Shown: positions 11,813 to 20,693 of the stretch, piece by piece
Layout of the letters: every line of letters starts with the position of its first letter
How positions within the stretch are numbered: position 1 is the stretch's first letter
Assembly (NCBI RefSeq): GCF_012910785.2
Contig: NZ_WTVH02000010.1
Span: 1,798,001-1,862,000, forward strand
DNA from: Aromatoleum buckelii
Lineage (GTDB): Bacteria; Pseudomonadota; Gammaproteobacteria; Burkholderiales; Rhodocyclaceae
Length of the DNA stretch: 64,000 nucleotides
Direction of reading: 5' to 3'
The notes under the pieces: model-generated
Seen by the model: the letters and a program-made list of their open reading frames with translations, nothing else
What the model was told of the DNA's origin: nothing
Databases searched by the model: none
Made by a program: the position numbers and the translations under genes

Positions 11813-12373
11813 ATGCTCGATGCCCTCGGCGTCCGCATCGAACTCGTGCACGACGTGCCACAGCGTGGCGATCGAATGGTCAGGGAATGCGCGATGCAGT
11901 TCCACGAACTGACGCTGCGGCGGGCACATGCATCGAATGGTGGACCAGGCGTTATGGACCGCCTCGCGAACACTCGGATCGGGAAGAGCCGGCCGGCCAC
12001 GCGGCGGCGGATCGGGGCAAAGTAGTGCGCGTTGCTGCTGAATCTCCGCCAAGGTCATCTTGAAGAGGTGAACCAGCAGCGGGGGCTGGGCGCCGTGCAT
12101 GACGTGATATTCCATCAGCTGCCGCATTTCGGCGATCGCGCAATGCCGTCGATAGGCGGCCTCGAGGGTTGCGGGATCGAAATGAATGCGGACATCGAGC
12201 TGAGGCATGCCGGCGATGGATGCGAGGTCGCGGGCGGACGCGGCACGCAAGGTGTCGAGGATGTCGGGGGTGAGCCCGGCCTCGAGCAGCGTCTGCAGCT
12301 CGCCGGTGTCGAGCAGATGAATGAGATGCGACAGCAGGGCGTACCGCAGTTGCTCGCTTCTTATGGGGATCAT
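11780..12373 (-). CDS. DUF2857-family ICE protein
   Basis: This 197-residue protein matches the DUF2857 pattern of conjugative-element proteins (STY4526-like): LSHLIHLLDTGELQTLLEAGLTPDILDTLR, ASARDLASIAGMPQLDVRIHFDPATLEAAYRR, and a C-terminal part ending RAFPDHSIATLWHVVHEFD. The C-terminal stretch suggests a helix-turn-helix, and the family is thought to be regulatory or partition-linked. The ATG at 12373 was chosen because it begins the conserved region, although the frame stays open much further upstream. It lies 10 bp downstream of parB. Confidence 0.75.
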   Translation of the reverse strand: MIPIRSEQLRYALLSHLIHLLDTGELQTLLEAGLTPDILDTLRAASARDLASIAGMPQLDVRIHFDPATLEAAYRRHCAIAEMRQLMEYHVMHGAQPPLLVHLFKMTLAEIQQQRALLCPDPPPRGRPALPDPSVREAVHNAWSTIRCMCPPQRQFVELHRAFPDHSIATLWHVVHEFDADAEGIEHLDSSNPTSTP

Positions 12374-12383
12374 CTCGCGCCTC

Positions 12384-13850
12384 CTACTCCTTCTCGACGC
12401 TGGGCGGCTTCGCCGCACATGCGCCGTGGTACGCGTCGAGGAGCGATCGTGTTGCCGCCCAGGAGGATGGGTCACGCAGCAAGGCCATGATGGGGTCGGC
12501 CTCCGTCTCGCGCCCACCGGCGCGGATCGACAGCTGCGCCAGGAGCCGGTGAGCGGCCGCGCGCCCGAGCTGCCCCGTCTCTTCCGGGTCGCCGGGCGCC
12601 GCCGGCAAAGGCTCAACACTGAATCCTTGTGGTCGACCGGGGTCCAGGCGGACGCAGTCGGACAACCGGAACACACGGACGAAGTCCGCGATCCGCTTCG
12701 AAAACCGTGCCCCTGTCCGCGCGTGCCAGCCCTTTCGCGTCGGCAGCGGGGCCGCTGCCGCCCTATGCCCCACCGCGTCTGTCGCATCCGACGCCGCGTC
12801 CCATGGCTGCGGCTCGCACAGGAGACGGCGGATCTCCGAATCAGGCAACTGCCGGTCGGCACCGGCGACCGCTTGTGCGGCGCGCTCCGCGGCCGACGGC
12901 GTGCATTTTGCGAGGGTCGCGAACTGCGAGGTCATGCGGGAGAGGATCATCTCCACCTCGTCCTTGCCGAGTCGTGGCGGATCGTCTATCTCTCGGACCG
13001 CGTTGATCTCCGTGGCGAGGTCGGCCACGAGTTCCTCGAATGCGGTCTGACGCACCAGGGGATCCAAATTGAGTGCGTTTGCGAGCTTGTCGAGGCACCC
13101 GAAGCGGGAGCGAATGGCGGCCGTGCTCTCGTGTGTGAGGTGCAACCCGATCGGGGCCAAGTAATCGATGGCGAAGAGGTAGTTGGAGGCGGTAACGCTG
13201 TGGAGCTTCAGGCCGCAGCGTTGGGCGTGCTCGGACAATTCGCGTAGGCTCAGTGGTCGCTGGAGCTCGGATTCGAGCTCGCTCTTGAGCAGTGCGGTGC
13301 CGCGGGCCTTCTCCCAGAAGAGGGTCTCCGCGCGATTCTCATTCTCGGCCAAGTGGGCCGCGATGACATCGGCCTCGCTCAGCCACCGATGCACGACGAC
13401 GCGAATCCACTCATAACGGGCGTCGTGCGTCTCGAGCCATAGCTCCTGGACGATTTGCAGGCGCGTATTGCCGCCGAAATAGCACATGTAGCGGTTGGCG
13501 CCCGGCCTGCGAGTCACGCTCAGCGCATCCTTCAGACCACCCCGAGCTTCGATGGAGGCGCGGATATCGGCATACCGCTTGTTGGTTCGCACGCGGGGGT
13601 TACGGTCGTAGCAATCGATGTCCATGCACCGCACGAGCATCCAGCCATCGACGTCCTCGCCGGGCTGGAGGTCAGCCGCGGCGTTAGCCGCTTCCTTGAC
13701 GGCCAAGCTGTGTTGAACGAGCCGCGCACGACGCTCGCCGGTTGTGGCATTGGCCGGGGACGCCTGGAGCTTTCCTCGCTTTTCCATGTGCTGTGCCAGT
13801 TCCTTAATGGAGAGGGAGTCAGGCAATCGCGTTCTGGACATCATGGCCAT
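12384..13850 (-). CDS. parB: ParB-family protein, PFGI-1 ICE class
   Basis: This protein of about 488 residues resembles ICE ParB proteins (TIGR03764). The N-terminal ParB/Srx-like CTP-binding region has NPRVRTNKRYADIRASIEARGGLKDALSV and YFGGNTRLQIVQELW. A HTH region follows (SLRELSEHAQRCGLKLHSVTASNYLFAIDYL), then a long C-terminal half. It should load on a centromere-like site and work with ParA to keep the excised element. The start at 13850 follows a GAGG at suitable spacing and overlaps the end of parA by 32 bp, so the two are coupled. Confidence 0.82.
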   Translation of the reverse strand: MAMMSRTRLPDSLSIKELAQHMEKRGKLQASPANATTGERRARLVQHSLAVKEAANAAADLQPGEDVDGWMLVRCMDIDCYDRNPRVRTNKRYADIRASIEARGGLKDALSVTRRPGANRYMCYFGGNTRLQIVQELWLETHDARYEWIRVVVHRWLSEADVIAAHLAENENRAETLFWEKARGTALLKSELESELQRPLSLRELSEHAQRCGLKLHSVTASNYLFAIDYLAPIGLHLTHESTAAIRSRFGCLDKLANALNLDPLVRQTAFEELVADLATEINAVREIDDPPRLGKDEVEMILSRMTSQFATLAKCTPSAAERAAQAVAGADRQLPDSEIRRLLCEPQPWDAASDATDAVGHRAAAAPLPTRKGWHARTGARFSKRIADFVRVFRLSDCVRLDPGRPQGFSVEPLPAAPGDPEETGQLGRAAAHRLLAQLSIRAGGRETEADPIMALLRDPSSWAATRSLLDAYHGACAAKPPSVEKE

Positions 13851-14724
13851 CGACGACCTCGCTGAAAGCTTCCGGCGGCACACCAGCGTGGGTGCCATCG
13901 AGGCTCGGAATGAGCTCCCACAGGAGCGCGTGCATTGCAGGACTCGCCTTGACCGGGTCGATCCAGTGCACCGGGACCTGAGCGGTGGCGGCATTGCGGT
14001 ACGCAACGGCGTGCGGTATGACCGTTTTCAGGAGCAGGACCTTGCACTTGAGTTGCTGATAGCTCTCGCGAATCGCCAGGCCGATCTCGCGTGCGTCGCG
14101 GGTGTTTTCGTGGCGGTAGATGATCGCCAGCATTTGCGGCACGGAGATGCCGAATGCAACAGCCGTTTCCACACGGTTCAGCAGTTCCTGTGTGCCCGAC
14201 AGGAACTCGCGCGCCGAGAGGATATCGGGCGAGATCGGCGAAAGGAGCACATCGGCTGCCAGAACTGCGGCATCCTGAAGGTGGCCCACCGCACCCTGGG
14301 TATCGATGAGCACGACATCGTAGTGCTCATGCAGCAGCGGACTGCGCAAGGCTAGTTTGATGCGCAACGCGCTGTCCATGCGCGGCGCCAGCCAGTCCTG
14401 GAGCGTCCCCTGCGGCGCATCGGAAATGACGATGTCCAGGCAGCCGTTCGGGTTGAGCTGCGGCTGTCGACGCAATGGCACGGGCGCGAGCGCGAAGTCG
14501 ATGGTTGAAATGCAGTCGTCGGTGAGCGCACCCTGCTTGATCATTTGCGTCAATCCATGCCGCGCCCGCTTGGCAATGGGGTAATAGCGACTGAGGCTCG
14601 GCTGCACATCGGCATCGATGAGCAGGACACGCATGCCGATGTCGGCGAGCAGCGCGCCGAGGTTAGCGGTCAGGGTGGACTTCCCGACACCTCCTTTGGT
14701 CGATACGGTGCTGTAGACGATCAT
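13819..14724 (-). CDS. parA: ParA partition ATPase
   Basis: This 301-residue protein carries the deviant Walker A motif VSTKGGVGKSTL near the N-terminus with the signature Lys, the switch DADVQPSLS, and the Walker B-like VVLIDTQGAVG. It belongs to the ICE-associated ParA group. It segregates or stabilises the circular ICE intermediate with ParB, which overlaps its 3' end. It is the first gene of the minus-strand maintenance operon after a 247-bp gap from the relaxase. Confidence 0.88.
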   Translation of the reverse strand: MIVYSTVSTKGGVGKSTLTANLGALLADIGMRVLLIDADVQPSLSRYYPIAKRARHGLTQMIKQGALTDDCISTIDFALAPVPLRRQPQLNPNGCLDIVISDAPQGTLQDWLAPRMDSALRIKLALRSPLLHEHYDVVLIDTQGAVGHLQDAAVLAADVLLSPISPDILSAREFLSGTQELLNRVETAVAFGISVPQMLAIIYRHENTRDAREIGLAIRESYQQLKCKVLLLKTVIPHAVAYRNAATAQVPVHWIDPVKASPAMHALLWELIPSLDGTHAGVPPEAFSEVVDGHDVQNAIA

Positions 14725-14971
14725 CCGATCTCCTCCGGTGAATTAACGGCGAGCGGGGGACGAAAGCGAGGGGAAAGCTTGAGTGTCGGCGAGGTGAGGC
14801 TGCGACACAGGCGCATGAAGCGACGAGGGCGTCCCTGATAGAATGGAGCTTGTTCGTATCCAGAATCGAACATCATTCGCAGCTTGTCAACGCGGAAACA
14901 TACTGAAACACGCCACCTGCATGGGGACTGGATGCCCGGTTGAGTCGGTCTCGCGACCGCGGGCGGGTGGA

Positions 14972-17118
14972 TCACGAGCACGCTCCAGGCGGCTCGGACG
15001 ACTTGGGATCGACGAACGGCACCACGCTCGGATTCGACGGCGGAACAGGATTGAACCAGCGCTCGGGGTGCTGGATCACGACCGCGGCGAGCTTTCCTAC
15101 GCGTTTGCCGCCGCGGCCGATTACGCCGAAGTGATGAACGTTCGAGTTTCCGGGGCCGACCAGGTGCCAGTGCGCCTTGATGACCTGGCGCTGGATGCCG
15201 ATACCCTGCTTGTCGGATGGGCTTGTGCCAGGGTCCAACCCATTGCCGTCGTCGCCGTAGAGCGCTGCAAACTCGCGGAAAGTCCGCGGGGAGACCAGCG
15301 CCATCCCCTCGGGTACGAAATGGACCGGCGCGCCCGCTTCGTTGTAGGGGATGGAACCATCTGCGATGCCCTGTTGCAGCCACGCCATGAAGCGGCAGGC
15401 TGCCTCGCCGGGCGCCTCATGATCCGACTTGCCGCCGTCGGCGTCCGTCTTAGGCACGGACACGAACGGGGTGACGGGCCGGGTAGCCGGAGGCAGGCGG
15501 CCGCGTGTTCCGGACGCGGCACTGGCAGCCGTCGCCGAATCGTCATTCGAGAGGAATTCGTGGTTTCGGCCGAGCCCTGCGGTCGCGCCTGGCACCTCAT
15601 ATTCCTCGGCCTCACTGTTCTTCGCCCCGCTCGTCGGCTGCTCATCACTCGAGGATCGCTTGACGGCTGCATGGGCGGGTTTCGGGGAGGAACGGGGGAT
15701 GGCGGGGTCAGGAGACCCGAGGCGCGTTGCCGCTCGGGGTGGGCATCACACGTCTTTGGTGCGCCGCCCAAGCGATCGCCCGGCGGCTCGTCGGGTCGCG
15801 TGCCCCGTGTCTTGCGGGGTGGTATGACGAAGAGCTCGCCGTCGAAGTCGGAGGGGTAATCGTCCACCGAGTCAAAAAGCTTCGCCAAGGGGAACTTCAG
15901 CATCGCGAACTCGTGCGTATACCCCTCGCCGCGGACCTCCACGTACCAGATCGCCTGTCCGGTATCGGGGTTGCGCTCAAGTAGGCCGTAGTCCTGCCAG
16001 CTGTCGAATAGCCGGTCGTTCTTCGCCGGCCCCGGGATGCTCGCGCCGTCGGTTGGATCGGCGCGCGCGATCTCTTCCCGTACGGTGTCCGCGAGCCGCT
16101 TCGCCACGAACCAGGCTGCGCCAGCACCGATCCAGCCTGCCGCACCATCCCGGTTGAGCGGCAATGCACCTTGGCGCAGCAGCCGGCGCATGGCATTCAT
16201 CAGCTGATCGACCAGCGGGATGGCTGTCGCAGTCGCGAACTGGTTGCGTGGCCCCAGCTGCAAGTTGCTCGCGGCCGAGTGGCGATCCGCTTGGCGCACG
16301 ATCTCGGCCAGCACCCCGGTCGCATCATCCCCCGACCAAGCCGCCTCGAGCTCGCGCATGACTGACGGTTCGCGCGCCACAAAGGCCAGGGCTGTTGCAG
16401 GGACGATCCTTGGTGCCAGCACCAGCGGCAGGCGACGGTGCGCACCGTAGTTGCGTTCGGCTTTCGGCGCGAATCGCACCTCATATTCGACCGCGTCGGC
16501 GGTCGGCATGTCGCCGCATACCGGCAGCCAGGGGCGTCCCGGACCATCTGGCCGTTCGGCGATGCTTACCCGCAAGTCGGTCATCGTCTTGCCGATGTCG
16601 TGGAGCAGCGCGGCGAGGATGACTGCGTAAGTCCAGTGATCGCGCTGGGCGTCGATCGCCTCGGCAGCGCCGCCTTTCGGCAGCAGGTATCCATTGCGCA
16701 AGGCGACCGCCGCACGGATGACTTCGATCGTGTGGGCGGCCAGGCCGCCAACGTGCGCGTGGTGGTGCGCCTCGCTCGCCGGCAGAAGCTGGACGAACTG
16801 CAGGTAGCCGAGGATCGCGGGCCCGACGTCGCGATCCCACATGGCTTGGCTCAGTTTCGATTCACGATGGATTTGTTGCAGCGCGTTCGAAAGCTTGCAC
16901 ACATGGACCAGCACCGGCGCGTCGAGGACCCTGAGCCAGCCCGTTCGGTTTGCCGCCAGTCCAGGGGCGGCACCGGTGGCCGGAGTCCCCGCGTTCGCCG
17001 GCTTTGCGTCGATATCGGCCCGACGTTGCTGCACGACCCGTTCGCGGCGGATAGACCAGCCGAGCCAGCCGCCCAGCGCTGCCGCAGCCAGGAAACATGC
17101 GCCAGCCAGCTCGATCAT
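14972..17118 (-). pseudogene. traI: MobH-family ICE relaxase TraI, split by a frameshift
   Basis: The 5' part (17118 to about 15.75 kb) has an N-terminal membrane segment (MIELAGACFLAAAALGGWLGW) and the TraI_2/HD-hydrolase core with LLPASEAHHHAHVGGLAAHTIEV and ALLHDIGKTMTDL, the metal-binding signature of MobH relaxases. The conserved C-terminal domain (FMAWLQQGIADGSIPYN to VIQHPERWFNP, ending at 14972) is in a different frame. The switch lies in a Gly/Pro-rich linker between about 15.60 and 15.80 kb, where short G runs occur. The relaxase nicks oriT and leads the strand into the recipient. Both parts look otherwise well conserved, so this is either a recent mutation or a sequencing error. 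Confidence 0.8.
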
Positions 17119-17123
17119 GTGGA

Positions 17124-17582
17124 TCAGCTCCGGCGATTGTAGATCTGGGCTGCACAGAACTGCGCCAGCAGCCAGTTCTCCAGGACTTGCGGTGGTGGCG
17201 CCGGCCGCTCGGACTCCCACACTTCGACGGTCGTACCTCTACAGAACGAGGAGAAGGTCTCCGCCAGAGGCCTCCACTTCTCATCGCCACGTTGGGCGCG
17301 GTACCGACAGAACGGCAACGCGGCCAGATCCGTGGCCAGCCGGACCGGATCGGCCGGTCGCAGCGCCTCCACGTAGCGCGCCAGCAGACCCCGGACCGTC
17401 AGCACCGGATCGTCCTCCGGGTAGAGGTACACCTCCAGGCCGTCGTATCGCCCGAGCCAGCCCAGCAGCACGCTGCGCCATCCCGGCTCGCCGAGGCCCT
17501 CGAGGAAATGACCGATGGTCACAACGGCCTGGGTACGGGCCTCCTGCTGGAGGGGGGAAATCGGCGGGGGTAGGTCGTTCAT
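17124..17582 (-). CDS. ICE protein of unknown function upstream of the relaxase
   Basis: This 152-residue acidic, soluble protein ends 5 bp before the relaxase start, so the pair is probably co-transcribed. I recognise no motif. It has a helical N-terminal half (EARTQAVVTIGHFLEGLGEPGWRSVLLGWL) and a Trp/Phe-rich C-terminus. The ATG at 17582 gives the best start because the longer frame adds basic, low-complexity residues. Position suggests a relaxosome accessory or transcription partner, but nothing in the sequence proves that. Confidence 0.55.
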   Translation of the reverse strand: MNDLPPPISPLQQEARTQAVVTIGHFLEGLGEPGWRSVLLGWLGRYDGLEVYLYPEDDPVLTVRGLLARYVEALRPADPVRLATDLAALPFCRYRAQRGDEKWRPLAETFSSFCRGTTVEVWESERPAPPPQVLENWLLAQFCAAQIYNRRS

Positions 17583-18203
17583 CACGAAGACACGTCCGGA
17601 AAGGTGCGAGTTGTTCTTCTTCACATCGTGGCCCGAGCCTTGGACGGCCGCCCGCGGCCGCGCATGGCCCGTCTTACTTTCGGCATAGGACAGAGGACTT
17701 GGTGAGGAGTCGATGGCACCCACGATTGCCGGATCGCGACGAGAGCGTGCCGCATTTCGCCCTTTCCGTCAGCACCAAATTCGCGCCAGGTTTTTCGACT
17801 TTCCGCTTGACATGCCGCAGCGGCAGTGCCGGCCCCTTTGGCGCATTTGCCTTCAGGCTGCTCCAGGCGGCCTGAAGGCCCCGTCTCCCGTCGGCCTTTG
17901 CCGCAAGGCACCCCGTACCAGTAAATCCTTCGCCCAGCGGAATTTGCGCTGGGCGCCCTTTCGGGTTGGGCCCGTAGCCCGGTAGAAGGCGGACCGCCGC
18001 GGGCCGCCCACCCTTCAATCCTTTCGCCCGCCATTTTCTTCATCTCGTTGCAAGGCGAAACTCAAAAAATCTTTTTTGAATTTCGGGCTGCAAGCCGGCG
18101 ACGCGCTCGCCACACTGCGCCCCGTGACTGGCCGCTGACCCCAGCAGCCCGGCGTCCTCACCGCCTCCCGGTGGGGACGCCTTCCATCACGGAGCAGACC
18201 GCC
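17583..18203. other. Divergent intergenic region between relaxase and mating-pore operons
   Basis: These 620 bp separate the minus-strand relaxase operon from the plus-strand transfer operon and hold no convincing gene. They must contain both promoters and include the hairpin cluster at 17849-17955. Short open frames here are unsupported. Confidence 0.5.
17849..17955. promoter_or_regulatory. Cluster of three hairpins, candidate oriT
   Basis: Three inverted repeats follow each other: GCCTTCAGGC/GCCTGAAGGC (17849-17858 and 17870-17879, 10-bp stem), GCCTT/AAGGC (17894-17898 and 17905-17909), and CGCCCAGCG/CGCTGGGCG (17931-17939 and 17947-17955, 9-bp stem). Transfer origins often lie in the gap beside the relaxase gene and are built from such repeats. 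A regulatory or attenuation role for either operon is an alternative. Confidence 0.5.
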
Positions 18204-18695
18204 ATGTCTCGCCTTCTTGCGCTTGCGCTACTGCTGGTTGTCACCGGTGCGTCGGCTACCCCGCCCCCGCCCGACCACGTCCGCCTTGCCCGTTACACCG
18301 ACGCCGAGCCTGTCCCTGCTGCAGCCGTCGTCGATCCTCTCACCGTCGTCGCGACCGTCCACTTCCCTCGCGAGCAGGTGCGAACCGTAGGCGATGCGGT
18401 CGACTATCTCCTCCTGCGGACCGGCTACCGCGTGGCATCCGCCGACCCCGCTGCCACAACCCTCCTGGCCTTGCCCTTGCCCGAATCGCATCGCGTCCTG
18501 GGGCCCTACCCTGCCCGCGCCATTCTTCAGGTTCTCCTCGGAAACGCCTACGACGTGAAGGCGTCGCCCGTCGATCGCACTCTGGCGATCGCCTTGCGTG
18601 ATCCTGGCTCCGCGCCCCCCGGCGCGGTGGCGACGGTTGAAGAGGTCGTCATCCGTCCCGTCGCCCCCGCCACGCCACTGGAGGCGATCCAATGA
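18204..18695 (+). CDS. PilL-like ICE protein (TIGR03748 family)
   Basis: This 163-residue protein opens the plus-strand transfer operon. It has a signal peptide (MSRLLALALLLVVTGASA) and the PilL pattern DHVRLARYTDAEP, VHFPREQVRTVGDAVDYLLLRTGYRV, TLLALPLPESHRVLGPYPARAILQVLLGNAYDV. The family is periplasmic and accompanies type-G conjugation systems, probably at the cell wall or outer-membrane part of the pore. GGAGCAGACCGCC precedes the ATG; an upstream in-frame ATG at 18048 was rejected because the extension has no secretion signal. Confidence 0.82.
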   Translation: MSRLLALALLLVVTGASATPPPPDHVRLARYTDAEPVPAAAVVDPLTVVATVHFPREQVRTVGDAVDYLLLRTGYRVASADPAATTLLALPLPESHRVLGPYPARAILQVLLGNAYDVKASPVDRTLAIALRDPGSAPPGAVATVEEVVIRPVAPATPLEAIQ

Positions 18696-19351
18696 ACGCG
18701 CCGCAAACCCCGCCCGTCGGTGCATCCTCCCGCCCCACTCCGCGATTTTCGCTGCGCTCGCCGGGCCACCGCACGCTCGTGCTGTACCTGATCACTGCCC
18801 TGCTCGTCGCTGGCACAGTCTTCCTTCTCCTCGGCTCACGATCGTCGGAACCGGTTCCGGAACCGGAGCGTACCGAGCCGGAGCGGCAGCCACTCCCGCC
18901 GATCGCGGCGCCCGAGCCCCCGCCGGCACCTCCTGAGTCGCCGCGTATTGACCGGCTTGACGAGCGCATCGTCGAACTCTCCCGCTCCTTCGACGCTCTC
19001 GAGGCCCGGTTTTCCACCATCGAAACCCGCCTTGTCGCGTCTGACGAGCACAACGACGACCTCCGTGCGCAGCTGGAAGCGCTCGCCAATCCGCCCCGGC
19101 CGGCGCCGGTCCCGGCGCGTCGGACCGTGGCCACCAAGCCACCCAAGCCGCAAATGCCCACGGTCCTGTCGATCGACACCTGGGGCAGTGAGCCCTCTGT
19201 CGCGATTCGCGGCCTGCACGGCGAGATGACGTTCTATCGCGAGGGCGATGTCGTGGGCGTTGCACGCATCGAGCGCATCGACCCACAGGCCCGTCGGGTC
19301 CACCTCCGATCGTCCGATGGCACCCTGACCGCCATCGGTGTACAGCACTGA
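18692..19351 (+). CDS. Inner-membrane-anchored transfer protein with coiled coil
   Basis: This 219-residue protein overlaps the PilL-like gene by an ATGA. A short cytoplasmic N-terminus is followed by one membrane helix (about residues 29-48), a Pro/Glu-rich stretch, a coiled coil (RIDRLDERIVELSRSFDALEARFSTIETRL) and a small beta domain at the C-terminus (PSVAIRGLHGEMTFYREGDVVG...VHLRSSDGTLTAIGV). The plan resembles PilP/GspC-like proteins that link inner- and outer-membrane parts of a secretion machine. A precise family name is not assigned. Confidence 0.65.
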   Translation: MNAPQTPPVGASSRPTPRFSLRSPGHRTLVLYLITALLVAGTVFLLLGSRSSEPVPEPERTEPERQPLPPIAAPEPPPAPPESPRIDRLDERIVELSRSFDALEARFSTIETRLVASDEHNDDLRAQLEALANPPRPAPVPARRTVATKPPKPQMPTVLSIDTWGSEPSVAIRGLHGEMTFYREGDVVGVARIERIDPQARRVHLRSSDGTLTAIGVQH

Positions 19352-19361
19352 GGGGCTGCGC

Positions 19362-19847
19362 ATGCGCAAGACCGTCCTCTTCCTCCTCGTCGCCGCGCTG
19401 CACCCGGCCGCGGCAGTTGAAACCGGCCACACGCGGCTGCGCGGCGTCCAACCCGGTACCACCGCCACCAACCCCTCCGCCGCCGAGGCCACCGAAGTTG
19501 CCGCCGTCGATCGCGTCGAGGCTGGCTACTGGGCCATCACCGTCGAGGAGCTGCAACGCGCGCGACACCTGATGCACGGCCCACGTGGCGCCTTCAGCGT
19601 ATCCAACATCAGCCCGGTCGAAGTGCTTGGCATCCACGCCCGCTCCGACGCGGAGCGGGATCGGTATGCGGAGCTCTTCACCAAGCTGTTGCACGACGAT
19701 GCTCAGCGTGTCCTCGCGTGGCAGCGAGCCGGTGATGCGGCGATGCGACGTCTCTTCCCGCACGACAAGGCGATCGACTTTGGACGCGCCCCGAACACTC
19801 CCTCCCTCCCCAACTGGTACTTCGCGCCGGGAGGGGCGGCGCCATGA
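19362..19847 (+). CDS. ICE protein, PFL_4693 family (TIGR03759)
   Basis: This 161-residue secreted protein (signal MRKTVLFLLVAALHPAAA) has the conserved family block WAITVEELQRARHLMHGPRGAFS, then VEVLGIHARSDAERDRYAELF and VLAWQRAGDAAMRRLFP. It lies between the coiled-coil protein and the lytic transglycosylase, as in PFGI-1-class elements. The role in the periplasmic part of the mating pore is unknown. The ATG at 19362 is preferred because it starts the signal peptide. Confidence 0.82.
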   Translation: MRKTVLFLLVAALHPAAAVETGHTRLRGVQPGTTATNPSAAEATEVAAVDRVEAGYWAITVEELQRARHLMHGPRGAFSVSNISPVEVLGIHARSDAERDRYAELFTKLLHDDAQRVLAWQRAGDAAMRRLFPHDKAIDFGRAPNTPSLPNWYFAPGGAAP

Positions 19848-20419
19848 GCGTGTCCGGCGCACGTCGCGCCTTCCTCGCCCGCCTCTGTCAGGGCGGGCTG
19901 CTCGTGGCAGCGCCGGCGCTCGCCTTCGGCAGCGAGCGCCGACAGACGGTCTATCCGCCGGTCCCGCCCGCCTACCTCAGCGTGGCCCGGTCGCTCACGC
20001 TTCCGCCCAAACTCCTTTTTGCGATCGCGATCCAGGAATCCGTCATGCAGTGGGGGGCGCTGGCGTTGCCCTGGCCATGGACGCTCAACGTCCGCCGTAG
20101 CCCCCGTCGCTACCAACGTTATCCGGAAGCCGTCAGCGAGCTCAAGCGCGTGCTCGCGCAGGGCGTACGCAATGTGGATTGCGGCCCGATGCAGGTGAAC
20201 TGGCACTACCACGCCGACAAATTGCGTACCCCCGAGCTCGCGCTCGACCCCTGGCACAACCTGCGGGTGGCCGGCGCGATCCTTCTCGACCGCCGTCGCT
20301 CCGCATCCAATTGGTTCGACGCCACCGGCGCCTATCACAACCCCGCCGACCTCGCGCGAGGCAACCGTTACGCGCATTCCGTCTTCGCCCGATTGGAGAG
20401 GATTCCCGATCATGCCTGA
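19844..20419 (+). CDS. Conjugation-associated lytic transglycosylase (SLT domain)
   Basis: This 191-residue protein has an Arg-rich signal sequence and an SLT fold. LLFAIAIQESVMQWG includes the catalytic Glu (AIQES), followed by NVDCGPMQVNWHYH, LALDPWHNLRVAGAILLDRR and the terminal GAYHNP segment. It would open the peptidoglycan locally for pore assembly, like VirB1. Its ATG overlaps the stop of the previous gene by 4 bp. Confidence 0.87.
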   Translation: MSVSGARRAFLARLCQGGLLVAAPALAFGSERRQTVYPPVPPAYLSVARSLTLPPKLLFAIAIQESVMQWGALALPWPWTLNVRRSPRRYQRYPEAVSELKRVLAQGVRNVDCGPMQVNWHYHADKLRTPELALDPWHNLRVAGAILLDRRRSASNWFDATGAYHNPADLARGNRYAHSVFARLERIPDHA

Positions 20420-20693
20420 GCTGCTGCATTGGACAGCTCTCGCTGCATCCCCCATCGGAGCCGATTGCGCGCGGCTCTCCGCTGCGTTTTCCACTGCTCT
20501 TGTCGGAGATGATCGCGCCGGGACGACTCGGGCGCCCTATCCCATTCGCTTCGATCTTTCTCCTTACCGCCGCGGTTTTTTCGACTCCTCCACCGCTGCA
20601 ACGGCGGTTTTAGCACAACCATGGTCCGCTTCAATGGCCTCCTCTCGGGCTATGGATCATGGTTGTGCGCTCTTCTTGCGGAATCGCACATGA
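20412..20693 (+). CDS. Possible small ORF between the transglycosylase and traD
   Basis: The 93-codon frame begins 8 bp inside the transglycosylase gene and ends on an ATGA with the traD start, which is the packing real genes show here. The protein (MPELLHWTALAASPIG...) matches nothing I recognise, and the GC-rich stretch contains hairpin-and-T patterns around 20570-20612 more like intergenic DNA. In related ICEs the PFL_4695 gene occupies this slot, but here that gene is at 38.2 kb. Doubtful. Confidence 0.3.
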   Translation: MPELLHWTALAASPIGADCARLSAAFSTALVGDDRAGTTRAPYPIRFDLSPYRRGFFDSSTAATAVLAQPWSASMASSRAMDHGCALFLRNRT

